From Lederbergia sp. NSJ-179 (GTDB lineage Bacteria > Bacillota > Bacilli > Bacillales > Bacillaceae_C): a stretch of 64,000 bases of DNA. A program made the translations under genes and the position numbers. Under the pieces are notes generated by a model. That model had not been told where the DNA came from, did not search any database, and saw nothing but the letters and a program-made list of their open reading frames with translations. How positions within the stretch are numbered: the first letter of the stretch is position 1; every line of letters begins with the position of its first letter. Positions 24,920 through 34,000 of this stretch are shown in pieces. The DNA is taken from the NCBI RefSeq assembly GCF_022867885.1, contig NZ_JALIFP010000003.1, positions 143,477 to 207,476 of the forward strand, written 5' to 3'.

Positions 24920-26605
24920 ATGACGAGAAAAGTGCTTATTTGTTTGGCCGTTCTTCTGGTTGGTATGGTGGCTTATTTTACATGGAAAGATAGGCAGGAA
25001 CGTCCTATACAGCCTGAGGACAAGCAAGATAGACCTGCTAAAGTCGATCGAAAGAATAAGGAGGCGGCCTTGATTCAAGATATTTTCACGCTGGCGAAGA
25101 GGGGGAAAGTACCCAATGCTCCCTTTATTGCGGGGGAATCGACTCTTGAAGAGGTGCATACAAGTTGGGGAGATCCCGAAAAGACGGATTCTATTGCAGA
25201 TGGACGGTATGAGAGTTATCGTACTGGGGAATTCACAATCGGGTATCAAATGGATCGAGTGTTTGATGTGCGTTCCTATCATCAGGACTTGCAGTCTATT
25301 CATTTGGATGAAATTAAAAGGCTAAAAGGTGAGCCGAATGAGACTCGTTCCTATCAGGATAACAATGTGGATCAAATTATTCTTGTGTATCAAGTGACGG
25401 AAAGTGAGCAACTAAAATGGATTTTGCCAAAACCGACAAAAAGTGATGCCAATCCTGTTGTGGATCATATTTCCGTTTATTCCGACAGGAAGAAAAAGCT
25501 CCGGGCTGAGGAGAACATTTCCGAGCAGCTAAAAGCAATGAATCTACGCGAAAAAGTGGGCCAAATGATCTTTGCCGGTGTTTCGGGCACTGTAATGGAT
25601 CAGGAGACAGAAGAGTTTATCCGCACTCATCAAGTCGGGGGGATGATTTTTTATGCAGAGAATCTGCAAAATACAAAGCAAATGATCACACTCTTAAATG
25701 ATATAAAAGCGGCTAACGAGCAAAATCCATTCCCACTCCTTTTAGGTGTGGATCAAGAAGGAGGGAGGATCTCAAGGTTCCCGGATGAGGTCATGAAGCT
25801 CCCAACGAATGAGGAGATTGGCGTGATCAATCAACCAACTTTTTCCTATGAAATCGGGCAGCTTCTTGGGGAACAGGTAAAGGCATTTGGCTTTAATCTC
25901 GATTTCGCCCCTGTCCTCGATATTAATAGTAATCCGAATAATCCTGTGATTAATGATCGTTCATTTGGCAACGATGCTAAGGTTGTTAGTCGTTTGGGAA
26001 TCGAAACAATGAAGGGGATCCAGTCGCAGCACATCATGTCAGTCATCAAGCATTTTCCCGGACATGGAGATACGGCTGTTGATTCCCATTTAGATTTACC
26101 TGTGATGGATAAATCCATGGAAGAGATGAAGCAACTGGAAATCATTCCGTTTCAAAACGCAATCAACCAGGGAGCAGATATTGTGATGGTAGCCCATATT
26201 TTATTATCGAAAATGGATCCAACCTACCCATCCTCAATGTCTGAAAAAGTGATCACCGACCTGCTAAGAAAACAGCTTCATTTTAAAGGGGTAGTGATGA
26301 CGGATGATATGACCATGCAGGCCATTACCAAACATTATGATATAGGCGAAGCCTCTGTGCAGTCTGTCAAAGCAGGAAGTGATATAATCTTAATCGCCCA
26401 TGGGTATGACCATGCCACTGCTGCAATTGATGCGATTGTCCAGGCGGTTGAGGCAGGCGAATGGAGTGAAGATAGAATCGATGATAGTGTCCGGCGGATA
26501 TTGGAATTGAAAAAGAACTATGGAGTTCATGATCAAGCGGTTCAAAAAGTAGATGTCAAAGCTTTGAATCAAGCGATGGAAGAAGTATTGAATAAATATC
26601 AATAA
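24920..26605 (+). CDS. nagZ: Membrane-anchored beta-N-acetylglucosaminidase (GH3) with DUF4309-like domain
   Basis: A 561-residue exported protein. An N-terminal signal anchor (about 4-20) is followed by a DUF4309/YjgB-like domain (about 50-190: FIAGESTLEEVHTSWGDPEKT). The GH3 catalytic domain follows (about 205-540) with VDQEGGRISRF and KHFPGHGDT, the His-containing loop of NagZ-type enzymes, and the nucleophile region VVMTDDMTMQAI. It removes GlcNAc from muropeptides in cell-wall turnover. ATG 24920 is nine bases after AAGGG. The fused N-terminal domain is unusual for NagZ. Confidence 0.88.
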   Translation: MTRKVLICLAVLLVGMVAYFTWKDRQERPIQPEDKQDRPAKVDRKNKEAALIQDIFTLAKRGKVPNAPFIAGESTLEEVHTSWGDPEKTDSIADGRYESYRTGEFTIGYQMDRVFDVRSYHQDLQSIHLDEIKRLKGEPNETRSYQDNNVDQIILVYQVTESEQLKWILPKPTKSDANPVVDHISVYSDRKKKLRAEENISEQLKAMNLREKVGQMIFAGVSGTVMDQETEEFIRTHQVGGMIFYAENLQNTKQMITLLNDIKAANEQNPFPLLLGVDQEGGRISRFPDEVMKLPTNEEIGVINQPTFSYEIGQLLGEQVKAFGFNLDFAPVLDINSNPNNPVINDRSFGNDAKVVSRLGIETMKGIQSQHIMSVIKHFPGHGDTAVDSHLDLPVMDKSMEEMKQLEIIPFQNAINQGADIVMVAHILLSKMDPTYPSSMSEKVITDLLRKQLHFKGVVMTDDMTMQAITKHYDIGEASVQSVKAGSDIILIAHGYDHATAAIDAIVQAVEAGEWSEDRIDDSVRRILELKKNYGVHDQAVQKVDVKALNQAMEEVLNKYQ

Positions 26606-26794
26606 GCTTAGAAGCCGGAGTGAACAGGGTCACAGCTTGTCAAAGGCTAAATTTGTGATAACAATCGCCACGCCTTAGTGACCTGCCCTCATCGCCTTTA
26701 TAGCCGACTTGGTCCTTTTTATCCTTCTTTTCGAACACGTACTTATAAGGCAGCTGAATGGAAAAGGGCCATTCCAACACAAGAGAGGTAACAA

Positions 26795-27733
26795 ATGATG
26801 ACGATTCAAAAAAAGACAGCGATCGGCCGTGCCCATAGTAAAATCATTTTAATTGGCGAGCATTCTGTCGTATATGGGAAACCAGCGATTGCTCTTCCTT
26901 TTCCAACACTTGAGGTGAGATCGCATGTAGTTGAGATTTCTGGCAGCATCGTTCTTGATTGCCATTATTTCACTGGTTATTTAGAAGAGGCGCCAAACAT
27001 GTTAAAAGGGATGGCTGTCTGTATTGCAGCAACATTAAAACATTTACAGCAGCCTGCAGAAGGATTACATATTCAAATTGAATCCTCTGTCCCGATTGGA
27101 CGTGGATTGGGCTCAAGTGCCTCCAGCGCCATTGCCGTTGTGAGAAGCTTATACCGTTACTTTGAACAAGAATTATCGAAAGTAAAGCTCCTAGAGTTCG
27201 TCCATATGGCTGAAACCTTTGCACATGGGAACCCAAGTGGAATCGATGCAGCTGCAGCTGCTAGTGATGTTCCAATATGGTTTGAGCAAGGAGAGGGGTT
27301 CCCAATTAAAATTGGTAGACCTCTTCATCTCGTTGTGGCGGATACGGGCCGAATGGGTGAAACAGTAGAGGCAGTAGAATCGATTCGAAAAAGGAGACTC
27401 GCTTCTCCATTTGGTGTCCAGCAATCGCTTGATTTACTGGGTGATTTTACGATTCAAACAAAAGAGGCTTTAGCTGAAGGAGATTTCCTCTTGGTGGGAA
27501 AAATGATGGATGCAGCCCAACGGGAATTAAGGAAACTAGGTGTGAGTGATGCGGGATTAGATCAACTTATTCATATCGCGAAAAACTCTGGAGCCCTAGG
27601 AGCTAAATTAACAGGCGGAGGAAAGGGCGGGTGCATCATTGCTCTTGCATCCAGTCTTGAACAGGCCAAGGTTTTAGCGGAAGAACTGCAAAGGAATGGT
27701 GCTACGCAAACTTGGTCTTATATTGTAGAATGA
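26795..27733 (+). CDS. mvk: Mevalonate kinase
   Basis: A 312-residue GHMP kinase that phosphorylates mevalonate to 5-phosphomevalonate. Motif 1 is SKIILIGEHSVVYGKPAIALP, the ATP-binding loop is PIGRGLGSSASSAIAV, and motif 3 is KLTGGGKGGCIIAL; HGNPSGIDAA is the substrate-site segment. It is the first gene of mvk-mvaD-mvaK2, with mvaD about 90 bases downstream. The enzymes that make mevalonate (mvaS, mvaA) are not in this window. Confidence 0.95.
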   Translation: MMTIQKKTAIGRAHSKIILIGEHSVVYGKPAIALPFPTLEVRSHVVEISGSIVLDCHYFTGYLEEAPNMLKGMAVCIAATLKHLQQPAEGLHIQIESSVPIGRGLGSSASSAIAVVRSLYRYFEQELSKVKLLEFVHMAETFAHGNPSGIDAAAAASDVPIWFEQGEGFPIKIGRPLHLVVADTGRMGETVEAVESIRKRRLASPFGVQQSLDLLGDFTIQTKEALAEGDFLLVGKMMDAAQRELRKLGVSDAGLDQLIHIAKNSGALGAKLTGGGKGGCIIALASSLEQAKVLAEELQRNGATQTWSYIVE

Positions 27734-27823
27734 GTTTTTTTATGAGGACCATCCCATGCTTTGAATGAGCGAAAAACACAACGGCCTATATCATAGATTA
27801 GTTTTTTCATGAGGAGTGTTAGG

Positions 27824-28798
27824 ATGGAGGCTACCGCTAAGGCAAACACGAATATTGCTTTGATTAAATATTGGGGAAAAAGGGATGAACAACTTTTTCT
27901 GCCGATGAATAGCAGTCTTTCAATTACATTAGATCAGCTTTCTACGACGACAACGGTTCGATGGAATTTAGATCTTGAAAAGGATGTATTTTGGTTAAAT
28001 GGTCAGCTGGAAGGGGAGGAGGAAGCCAATAAAATCAGCCGTTTCTTGGATAAAGTCCGGATGCAAATGGAGGAAAAATGGTATGCTACTGTAGAATCAG
28101 TCAACCAAGTCCCAACATCAGCAGGCTTTGCTTCTTCTGCTTCTGGCTTTGCGGCTTTGGCGGCTGCTGCGACAAAGGCAGCAGGACTAGCGCTGAATCA
28201 CCAACAGCTTTCCATTTTGGCGAGACAAGGATCTGGCTCAGCTTGCCGGTCCATTTATGGCGGGTTTGTAGAATGGCGAAAGGGCGAAAGGTTAGATGGT
28301 TCTGACTCATATGCGATTCCGATTTTACAGCCACATGAATGGGATCTTTCTATCTTGTCCGTCTTAGTGGAGTCAAAGAAAAAGAAAGTATTAAGTCGAG
28401 AAGGGATGAAGAGAACGGTCGAGACTTCTCCCTTTTATTCCGGATGGCTAGAAGCCGTTCCGATCGATATGCAATTGGCCAAGGAAGCCATTCATCATCG
28501 AGATTTTGAAAAGTTAGGAAGGGTTACGGAAAGTAATGCCATGAAGATGCATGCGACAACTTTAGGGGCAAATCCGCCTTTTATGTATTGGCAGAGTGCG
28601 ACCTTTGATGTGATGGAACAAGTTCTGGAATTGAGAAAGAAAGGCATTCAAGCCTATTTTACAATCGACGCTGGTCCGAATGTCAAAGTGTTATGTGAGC
28701 CTCACGATCAAAAGAAAGTCTGCGAGGTTTTAAAGTCACTTCCACTTGTGAAAGATGTGTTTATTTGTCATCCGGGAAGTGGTATAACGTACCTTTAA
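27824..28798 (+). CDS. mvaD: Diphosphomevalonate decarboxylase
   Basis: A 324-residue GHMP-superfamily enzyme that converts diphosphomevalonate to isopentenyl diphosphate with ATP use and CO2 release. Typical segments are AKANTNIALIKYWGKRDE, LPMNSSLSITLD and PTSAGFASSASGFAALA; the C terminus has IDAGPNVKVL. ATG 27824 lies seven bases after GAGGAG, so the extra five open codons upstream are not used. Middle gene of the mevalonate cluster. Confidence 0.96.
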   Translation: MEATAKANTNIALIKYWGKRDEQLFLPMNSSLSITLDQLSTTTTVRWNLDLEKDVFWLNGQLEGEEEANKISRFLDKVRMQMEEKWYATVESVNQVPTSAGFASSASGFAALAAAATKAAGLALNHQQLSILARQGSGSACRSIYGGFVEWRKGERLDGSDSYAIPILQPHEWDLSILSVLVESKKKKVLSREGMKRTVETSPFYSGWLEAVPIDMQLAKEAIHHRDFEKLGRVTESNAMKMHATTLGANPPFMYWQSATFDVMEQVLELRKKGIQAYFTIDAGPNVKVLCEPHDQKKVCEVLKSLPLVKDVFICHPGSGITYL

Positions 28799-28817
28799 AG
28801 ATGAAAGGGGGGAGAAT

Positions 28818-29930
28818 GTGTCTGACTCACGCCTTCAAATAAAAGTTCCTGGGAAACTTTTGATTGCTGGAGAATATGCTGTCACGGAACCGGGCCAGCC
28901 GTCCATTGTCGTAGCAGTGGACCGTTACATAACGGCTGCGATAGAATCAAGTGATAAGAACGAAATAAACCTTCCGCAATGGGAAATGGAAAAGCTGTCA
29001 TGGGAGGAGGCGGATCATCAGTTTCTTTGGAATTCGCATCCAAAACTTGCTTTTATCCGTGCGGCTATCACGATTTGGCATCAATTTCTTCAAGAGCAAA
29101 AGCGAATGCCCATCCCATTTCGTTTAACGATAACGAGTGAACTGGATGATCCTTCCGGGAGAAAATATGGACTAGGTTCCAGTGCCGCTGTTGTTGTAGC
29201 AGTGATCACCGCTTTTTGGCATTTTTATCGTTTTGATCTGGATCGCTCTTTTAAGAGGCGTATTTTTAAATTAGCTGCTATTGCCCACTATCAAACCCAA
29301 GGAAATGGGTCATGTGCGGATATTGCGGCGGCCGCCTTTGGCCATTGGCTTTCCTATTCAACTTTCGATTCTGATTGGTTGATGGGAAAAATAAGAAGTA
29401 TTCCAATTACCAAACTGATCGACGAAACTTGGCCAGGGCTTTTTATTCAAGAGGTCTCACCTCCAACCTCTCTTCAGCTTTGTGTTGGTTGGACGGGAAG
29501 AACTGCGGCAACAGGCCCAATGGTTCAAAAGGTTCATCAATTAAAAGACACCCATCCGATTTTTTATCAAGACTTTTTACAACAAAGCAGAGATGCCGTC
29601 ACTCGCTTATTAAAGAGCTTCGAAGCCAATGATGGTAAAGGTGCGATCGCTGCTCTGAGAGAAAACCGTGAAGCCTTGATGCGTTTGGATGAACAAGCAG
29701 CAGCAGGCATTGAAACAAAGGAAATTAAGGCTTTAATTGAAGTGGCTGAAAAATATGGGAGTGGTAAATCTTCGGGTGCTGGTGGCGGGGATTGTGGAAT
29801 TGCGTTTGTAGAAGGCGAACAGGCGGCCCGAGAGCTACGTAAGAAGTGGCAGGAAAAGCAGCTACTCCCTTTGTCACTTCAGGTTTCCCCTGAAGGGGCT
29901 CATCTTTTTTTACAGGATAGGAAAGTATAA
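28818..29930 (+). CDS. mvaK2: Phosphomevalonate kinase
   Basis: A 370-residue GHMP kinase that makes diphosphomevalonate, the substrate of MvaD. It has KVPGKLLIAGEYAVTEPGQPSIV, the ATP loop KYGLGSSAAVVVAV and SSGAGGGDCGIAF. GTG 28818 follows GGGGGGAG. The last codons (LQDRKV and the stop) lie inside intergenic repeat copy R1, so the C terminus may have been set by insertion of the repeat. Confidence 0.94.
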   Translation: MSDSRLQIKVPGKLLIAGEYAVTEPGQPSIVVAVDRYITAAIESSDKNEINLPQWEMEKLSWEEADHQFLWNSHPKLAFIRAAITIWHQFLQEQKRMPIPFRLTITSELDDPSGRKYGLGSSAAVVVAVITAFWHFYRFDLDRSFKRRIFKLAAIAHYQTQGNGSCADIAAAAFGHWLSYSTFDSDWLMGKIRSIPITKLIDETWPGLFIQEVSPPTSLQLCVGWTGRTAATGPMVQKVHQLKDTHPIFYQDFLQQSRDAVTRLLKSFEANDGKGAIAALRENREALMRLDEQAAAGIETKEIKALIEVAEKYGSGKSSGAGGGDCGIAFVEGEQAARELRKKWQEKQLLPLSLQVSPEGAHLFLQDRKV

Positions 29931-30098
29931 ATTTTGGCTAATGTTGGATCTAGCTCCAGCGCCCAGCGACTAGCAAACTTTCGGTGCCTGCTTGCGTAAG
30001 TCAACATCGATTCACCCTTCGGGTTCATCGTGTTTCCTTTATCTCGTCAGGCCCCTAAAAAGTTTGTACGTCGCTAAACGGGCGCTTGCGCTTTTCTT
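29912..30098 (+). repeat. Intergenic repeat copy R1 (type A)
   Basis: It runs from ACAGGATAGGAAAG to CGCTTGCGCTTTTCTT. Outer arms AGCGCCC/GGGCGCT, then AGCGAC/GTCGCT and AAACTTT/AAAGTTT, close a long hairpin whose tip is ACCC-TTC-GGGT. Copy R5 at 43701 is nearly identical. R1 overlaps the end of mvaK2. Confidence 0.9.
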
Positions 30099-30100
30099 GA

Positions 30101-30256
30101 AAGGTAAGAAAGCAAAAATTGGCTAATGTTTGGATCTAGCTCCAGCGCCTAGCCCCTCGAGGTCAAATAACCTGAGACAATAAAAGTCAAAACCGGACTT
30201 TTCTTGTCTCAGAACATTTGCTTGTCGGGGCTGACCAAGGCGCTTGCGCTTTTCTT
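30101..30256 (+). repeat. Intergenic repeat copy R2 (type B)
   Basis: It shares the prefix (AAGAAAGCAAAAATTGGCTAA), the arm GATCTAGCTCCAGCGCC and the end GGCGCTTGCGCTTTTCTTA with R1 but has a different interior: AGCCCC/GGGGCT and a hairpin CTGAGACAA ... TTGTCTCAG. It lies directly upstream of fni. Confidence 0.9.
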
Positions 30257-30300
30257 ACGGTTCGATAGTCCAATTTTTAAAACAGAAAGAAGGTGTCATT

Positions 30301-31329
30301 TTGTCTGATTCGATACATAAAAGAAAATCTGAACATATTGAGATCACGTTAAATGAGAAGGTGACGGGGGAAAACATCTCCACTGGTTTTGAGCATATTT
30401 CTTTCGTCCATAATGCCCTGCCTGAAATCGACTTTGCGGAAATCAATCTAAAGACAAGCTTTTTAGGGCATTCTTGCCAAGCACCCTTTTTGATTAGTTC
30501 CATGACAGGCGGCGCCGCTCTGGCGGAAACGATCAATCGTCATCTTGCGGAAGCGGCGGAACAAAGAGGATGGGCTCTAGCGCTTGGTTCCACTCGTGCC
30601 TTAATTGAAAGCAAAGAGCATCATTCCTCTTTTCAAGTGAGAAAATATGCCCCTACTATTCCGATCATCACCAATCTTGGGGCTGTACAGTTAAATTACG
30701 GATTTGGTGTAGAGGAATGTAACGAAATTATCAAGATTACGGATGCTGATATGCTTGTTCTCCATTTAAACAGCATTCAAGAAGTCATTCAACAAGAAGG
30801 AAATACGAATTTTAAAAATCTATTAGGAAAAATGGAAAAGCTCTGCCAAAAGTTAGATGTTCCTATCGGTGTGAAGGAAGTAGGCTGGGGTATTGACGGT
30901 CAAACGGCCAAGAGATTAACCGATGTTGGGATTGCCTTTATTGATGTAGCGGGAGCAGGCGGTACTTCATGGAGTCAAGTTGAAAAATTCCGGGCAAAAG
31001 ACGAGGTAAAAGCAGAGGCTGCCGAAGCATTCAGTGAATGGGGCATTCCAACAGCCCATTGTGTTGTCTCTGTACGTGACCATATCGAAGAGCAACCGAT
31101 TGTGGCAAGTGGTGGCATGAGAACAGGCTTAGATGCAGCGAAAGCTCTCGCCATTGGAGCGGATATGGTCGGCTTTGGCCGGTCAATCTTGAAGGAAGCT
31201 ACCCAATCTACGGAGGATGTTATGCGCATGATGGAAACACGGGAGTTAGAATTGAAAATGGCCATGTTTGGGATTGGTTGCGCAACCTTAGAGGAATTAA
31301 AGCAAACAAAGAGAGTACGAAGAAAATAA
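30301..31329 (+). CDS. fni: Type 2 isopentenyl-diphosphate isomerase (FMN-dependent)
   Basis: A 342-residue TIM-barrel flavoenzyme that interconverts isopentenyl and dimethylallyl diphosphate, using FMN and NAD(P)H. It shows HISFVHNALPEID, SSMTGGAALAETIN, GAGGTSWSQVE and ASGGMRTGLDAAKALAIGADMVGFGR. TTG 30301 is preferred, six to eight bases after AGAAGGTG, and gives the usual N terminus MSDSIHKRKSEHI. It follows mvaK2 across repeats R1 and R2 and completes the lower mevalonate route. Confidence 0.95.
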   Translation: MSDSIHKRKSEHIEITLNEKVTGENISTGFEHISFVHNALPEIDFAEINLKTSFLGHSCQAPFLISSMTGGAALAETINRHLAEAAEQRGWALALGSTRALIESKEHHSSFQVRKYAPTIPIITNLGAVQLNYGFGVEECNEIIKITDADMLVLHLNSIQEVIQQEGNTNFKNLLGKMEKLCQKLDVPIGVKEVGWGIDGQTAKRLTDVGIAFIDVAGAGGTSWSQVEKFRAKDEVKAEAAEAFSEWGIPTAHCVVSVRDHIEEQPIVASGGMRTGLDAAKALAIGADMVGFGRSILKEATQSTEDVMRMMETRELELKMAMFGIGCATLEELKQTKRVRRK

Positions 31330-31340
31330 TCAATGGAAAA

Positions 31341-31374
31341 AAGGCCTCTGCTATTTGGTAGGGGCCTTTTTTTT
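31341..31374 (+). terminator. Terminator after fni
   Basis: AAGGCCTCTGC pairs imperfectly with GTAGGGGCCTT and is followed by eight Ts. Confidence 0.88.
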
Positions 31375-31406
31375 CTGAAAGGATGCTATAGTGAGCTTCA
31401 TGCTTT

Positions 31407-32345
31407 CTAGCTAAATTTTTCCCTCACCGATTGCCTTTTTTTAGAACAATAATCAATCACAAATAAAACAGCAGATAATAAAAAAGGAAACACATAATAA
31501 CTTAGGCGATAGAAGATAAGTAAGACGAGAATCTTTTCATCTTGAATGCCATAACTTTCCATTCCCCAGAGAAAAACGACATCAAAAGACCCCATACCAC
31601 CAGGAATCATACTAAGATTGCCAGCACATGTAGCGACAATAAAGACAGGTAGCAGTCGCGACATTTCGATCGGGATATTTAAGGAATAGGTAATAAGCCA
31701 AATAATGATAAAGATGGCGGACCACTCTAATAAAGATGACAAAACGAGCTTAGTGCCAGTTGTCCAGTTGATAAGGGAACCCTTTCCTTTTTTTTGCTGA
31801 AATAGATGGAAGCCAATCATAATGGGTAAGTAAATGCCCATTACAGTGACGATCAAAATGGACAAGGGTACTTCTGAAAATAAAGGAAAGTCCCGAAAAC
31901 CGATTAAAACGACCCAAGCTAAAACAGACATACCTGTTAAGGAAAAAAGGGTAACAGAAGTAATATTTTTAAAAAACTCAATCTTGTCTTTTTGATAAGC
32001 AGCATAATAATAACTTCTAAGCATTAACCCTGCAATTCCACCAAATCCGATAAAATTGGAAACAGTATTCACAATAAACGATTGTTTGATTGTCGTTTTA
32101 AGTGAACGTTGAATGTTTATGGCGCTTAACAGGATGATATCGTACAAAAACATGGGGGAAACAGCCAAAAGTGCAGCAATGAAAAGGAACAGAATCAAGA
32201 AATCATTCATATTTATTATTTCAATTCGCAGCAAATGAAAATTTGTATTTCGCACGATTTCGCTTAGTTCGATCCCTGCCAAAACCAATAATACAATTGG
32301 AAATCCGATTTTTATCGTTTGAATAAGCTTATTTGTCCATTTCAA
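31407..32345 (-). CDS. MprF-type flippase domain protein (UPF0104), no synthase domain
   Basis: A 312-residue polytopic membrane protein of the lysylphosphatidylglycerol synthase TM region/UPF0104 family. It has about eight helices, with GFGGIAGLMLRSYYY and the hallmark NLSMIPGGMGSFDVVFLWG. In MprF this region flips aminoacylated lipids, but the synthase half is absent. TTG 32345 is chosen because GAGGTG lies six bases before it; GTG 32354 overlaps that site. A terminator-like hairpin sits in its 5' leader. Confidence 0.82.
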   Translation of the reverse strand: MKWTNKLIQTIKIGFPIVLLVLAGIELSEIVRNTNFHLLRIEIINMNDFLILFLFIAALLAVSPMFLYDIILLSAINIQRSLKTTIKQSFIVNTVSNFIGFGGIAGLMLRSYYYAAYQKDKIEFFKNITSVTLFSLTGMSVLAWVVLIGFRDFPLFSEVPLSILIVTVMGIYLPIMIGFHLFQQKKGKGSLINWTTGTKLVLSSLLEWSAIFIIIWLITYSLNIPIEMSRLLPVFIVATCAGNLSMIPGGMGSFDVVFLWGMESYGIQDEKILVLLIFYRLSYYVFPFLLSAVLFVIDYCSKKRQSVREKFS

Positions 32346-32412
32346 GAAGTACACCTCATGACGCTAAAATCGTTCGTTGTAATATATAAATCCATTATAA
32401 CATCTTTTTATG

Positions 32413-32450
32413 AAAAAAACCCTAAACTGCGGGGTTTAGGGTTTTTCTTT
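32413..32450 (-). terminator. Terminator-like hairpin in leader of MprF-like gene
   Basis: AAAACCCTAAAC and GTTTAGGGTTTT form a strong stem with T-tracts on both strands. It is about 70 bases upstream of the MprF-like start. No gene on either strand ends here, so on the minus strand it may be an attenuator. The rest of 32346-32682 is AT-rich with nothing else recognised. Confidence 0.65.
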
Positions 32451-32682
32451 ATAAAATCTCTTTATTTCATGTCTATTTATTTACATTGTAAAAAAGGAAG
32501 GACTAAAGATTTGGTACTTTTATCACCCGTAACAAAAAGGAGTGTAGATAAATCTATAACTTTTTTCACTTTTTTATAGGATAAAAGATTTAAATCTGGA
32601 AAAAAACTCTAGAGATGAGCTCGAAAGTGCTATGATGAAATTCGTGTTTAATTTTTAAATAGGTAAGGCAGGGGGAGTGAAT

Positions 32683-33945
32683 ATGAAGAAATTTTTAATA
32701 CTAATGTCTATTTTAGCCCTTTTGTTATTAGGGGCTTGTGGTGGCAAAGATAAAGGGGAAGCGAAACAAACGTCTAATGAAGACAAAGGAACACAAGCTC
32801 AAAATAAGGAAGATGATCAAGCGAAAGGAAAGGATGATTCTAAAGATACATCTGGAAATAAAGAAAAATCGTCAGATGAAGAAAATGATGGAGACATGCT
32901 AAATCCATATATCGAAGAGGAAACAGGTGGAGAAGTGGAAGTTGTTTTCACAAACAAAAATCCGGGTTTTTCCCATGCGTTTAGTGACAAGGTAAGTATG
33001 ACGATTGATGAATATCAAATTGTTCATGTCACAAATATGAATGAGTCTGCAAAATCCACCTTTGATGATCAGGATGAAGGCTATGTGTTGACTTTAAAAT
33101 TGATGCTTAATAATCAGTCTGAGGATGATGTCAGTTATGCTGGAGGCCTTTCCTTACTATCAGATGATGCGACAGAAAATATTATAAGGAGACCGTCTTT
33201 AGTGGATCGTGAACAATGGTTGAAAGATGAATCTACTGAGGATGCTTCGCTCTATTCAGCCGGAAAATCCTTCACAGGTATGGATGCTTTCATGCTGACG
33301 AAAGATCAATTCGAAAAATCAAAGCTGCCTATTTTAAAAATTGATGCATTATGGCGTGGCGATGATGTGAGTGACCGGATTGGGGAACAGGCCGTCATTC
33401 CACTACCATTGTCGGATGAAGGGAAAGAGAAGGCGGAAAAAACCGCTAATCTTTATCAAGATAAAATGGTCTCAGATACAATAGCAGAAAAAGAACTATT
33501 TTTCTCGAAAGAAGATATCAATGAAACAAAAGAAATTGATAAGGTGAAAGTGACATTGAATGGGGTGCAATATGCGAATATTACCCCTACGGAAGGAAAT
33601 AAAGAAAGATTTACAAACTTTGGTGATGGGACATTGGTCGCTTTGACAGCGAAATTTACAATTGAAAACAATAGTGACACAGCCTTTGATCAGTCCCTCA
33701 TCGGAAAAAAATTGCATGTAGATGACCGCGGAACGATGCTATCCCAAGGCATGCTGGAGCCAACGGTAAGAGGAAGCGTAGAGCCTGGAGATACATTTGA
33801 AGGGCTGGCGGTGTTCTTGATGCGTGAAGATGAATTTAGTATTTTCAAGGAACTGAAATTAGAGATCGGCCCATTGGCGGATGAACAAGCAAAAAAACTT
33901 TTCAAAGAAAAATCTGTTCTGTTTGATTTACCGATGAAGGAATAG
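32683..33945 (+). CDS. Lipoprotein, DUF5068-like
   Basis: A 420-residue secreted lipoprotein. The signal peptide ends in LLLLGAC, with lipidation at the Cys near residue 19. A Lys/Asp/Glu-rich linker (about 22-75) follows, then two related beta-rich domains (DEGYVLTLKLMLNNQSEDDVSY and GTLVALTAKFTIENNSDTAF) as in DUF5068. ATG 32683 fits GGGGGAG better than GTG 32677. Monocistronic. Function unknown, outside face of the membrane. Confidence 0.82.
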   Translation: MKKFLILMSILALLLLGACGGKDKGEAKQTSNEDKGTQAQNKEDDQAKGKDDSKDTSGNKEKSSDEENDGDMLNPYIEEETGGEVEVVFTNKNPGFSHAFSDKVSMTIDEYQIVHVTNMNESAKSTFDDQDEGYVLTLKLMLNNQSEDDVSYAGGLSLLSDDATENIIRRPSLVDREQWLKDESTEDASLYSAGKSFTGMDAFMLTKDQFEKSKLPILKIDALWRGDDVSDRIGEQAVIPLPLSDEGKEKAEKTANLYQDKMVSDTIAEKELFFSKEDINETKEIDKVKVTLNGVQYANITPTEGNKERFTNFGDGTLVALTAKFTIENNSDTAFDQSLIGKKLHVDDRGTMLSQGMLEPTVRGSVEPGDTFEGLAVFLMREDEFSIFKELKLEIGPLADEQAKKLFKEKSVLFDLPMKE

Positions 33946-33953
33946 TAGAAATG

Positions 33954-33998
33954 AAAAAGCCGGTTATGTGGGCCTGCCACTTCTAACCGGCTTTTTTA
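33954..33998 (+). terminator. Terminator after lipoprotein gene
   Basis: AAAAAGCCGGTTA pairs with TAACCGGCTTTTT; U-tract follows. Confidence 0.92.
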
Positions 33999-34000
33999 AA

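Noticed and set aside
24725..25303. A 192-codon minus-strand frame overlapping the GH3 gene
   Set aside because: Shadow of the GH3 coding sequence; composition is unlike a protein and no start signal is present.
29912..30256. rRNA or tRNA fragments
   Set aside because: The GC-rich stems look RNA-like, but there is no tRNA cloverleaf or rRNA motif, and the same text recurs in other intergenic regions. They are a repeat family.
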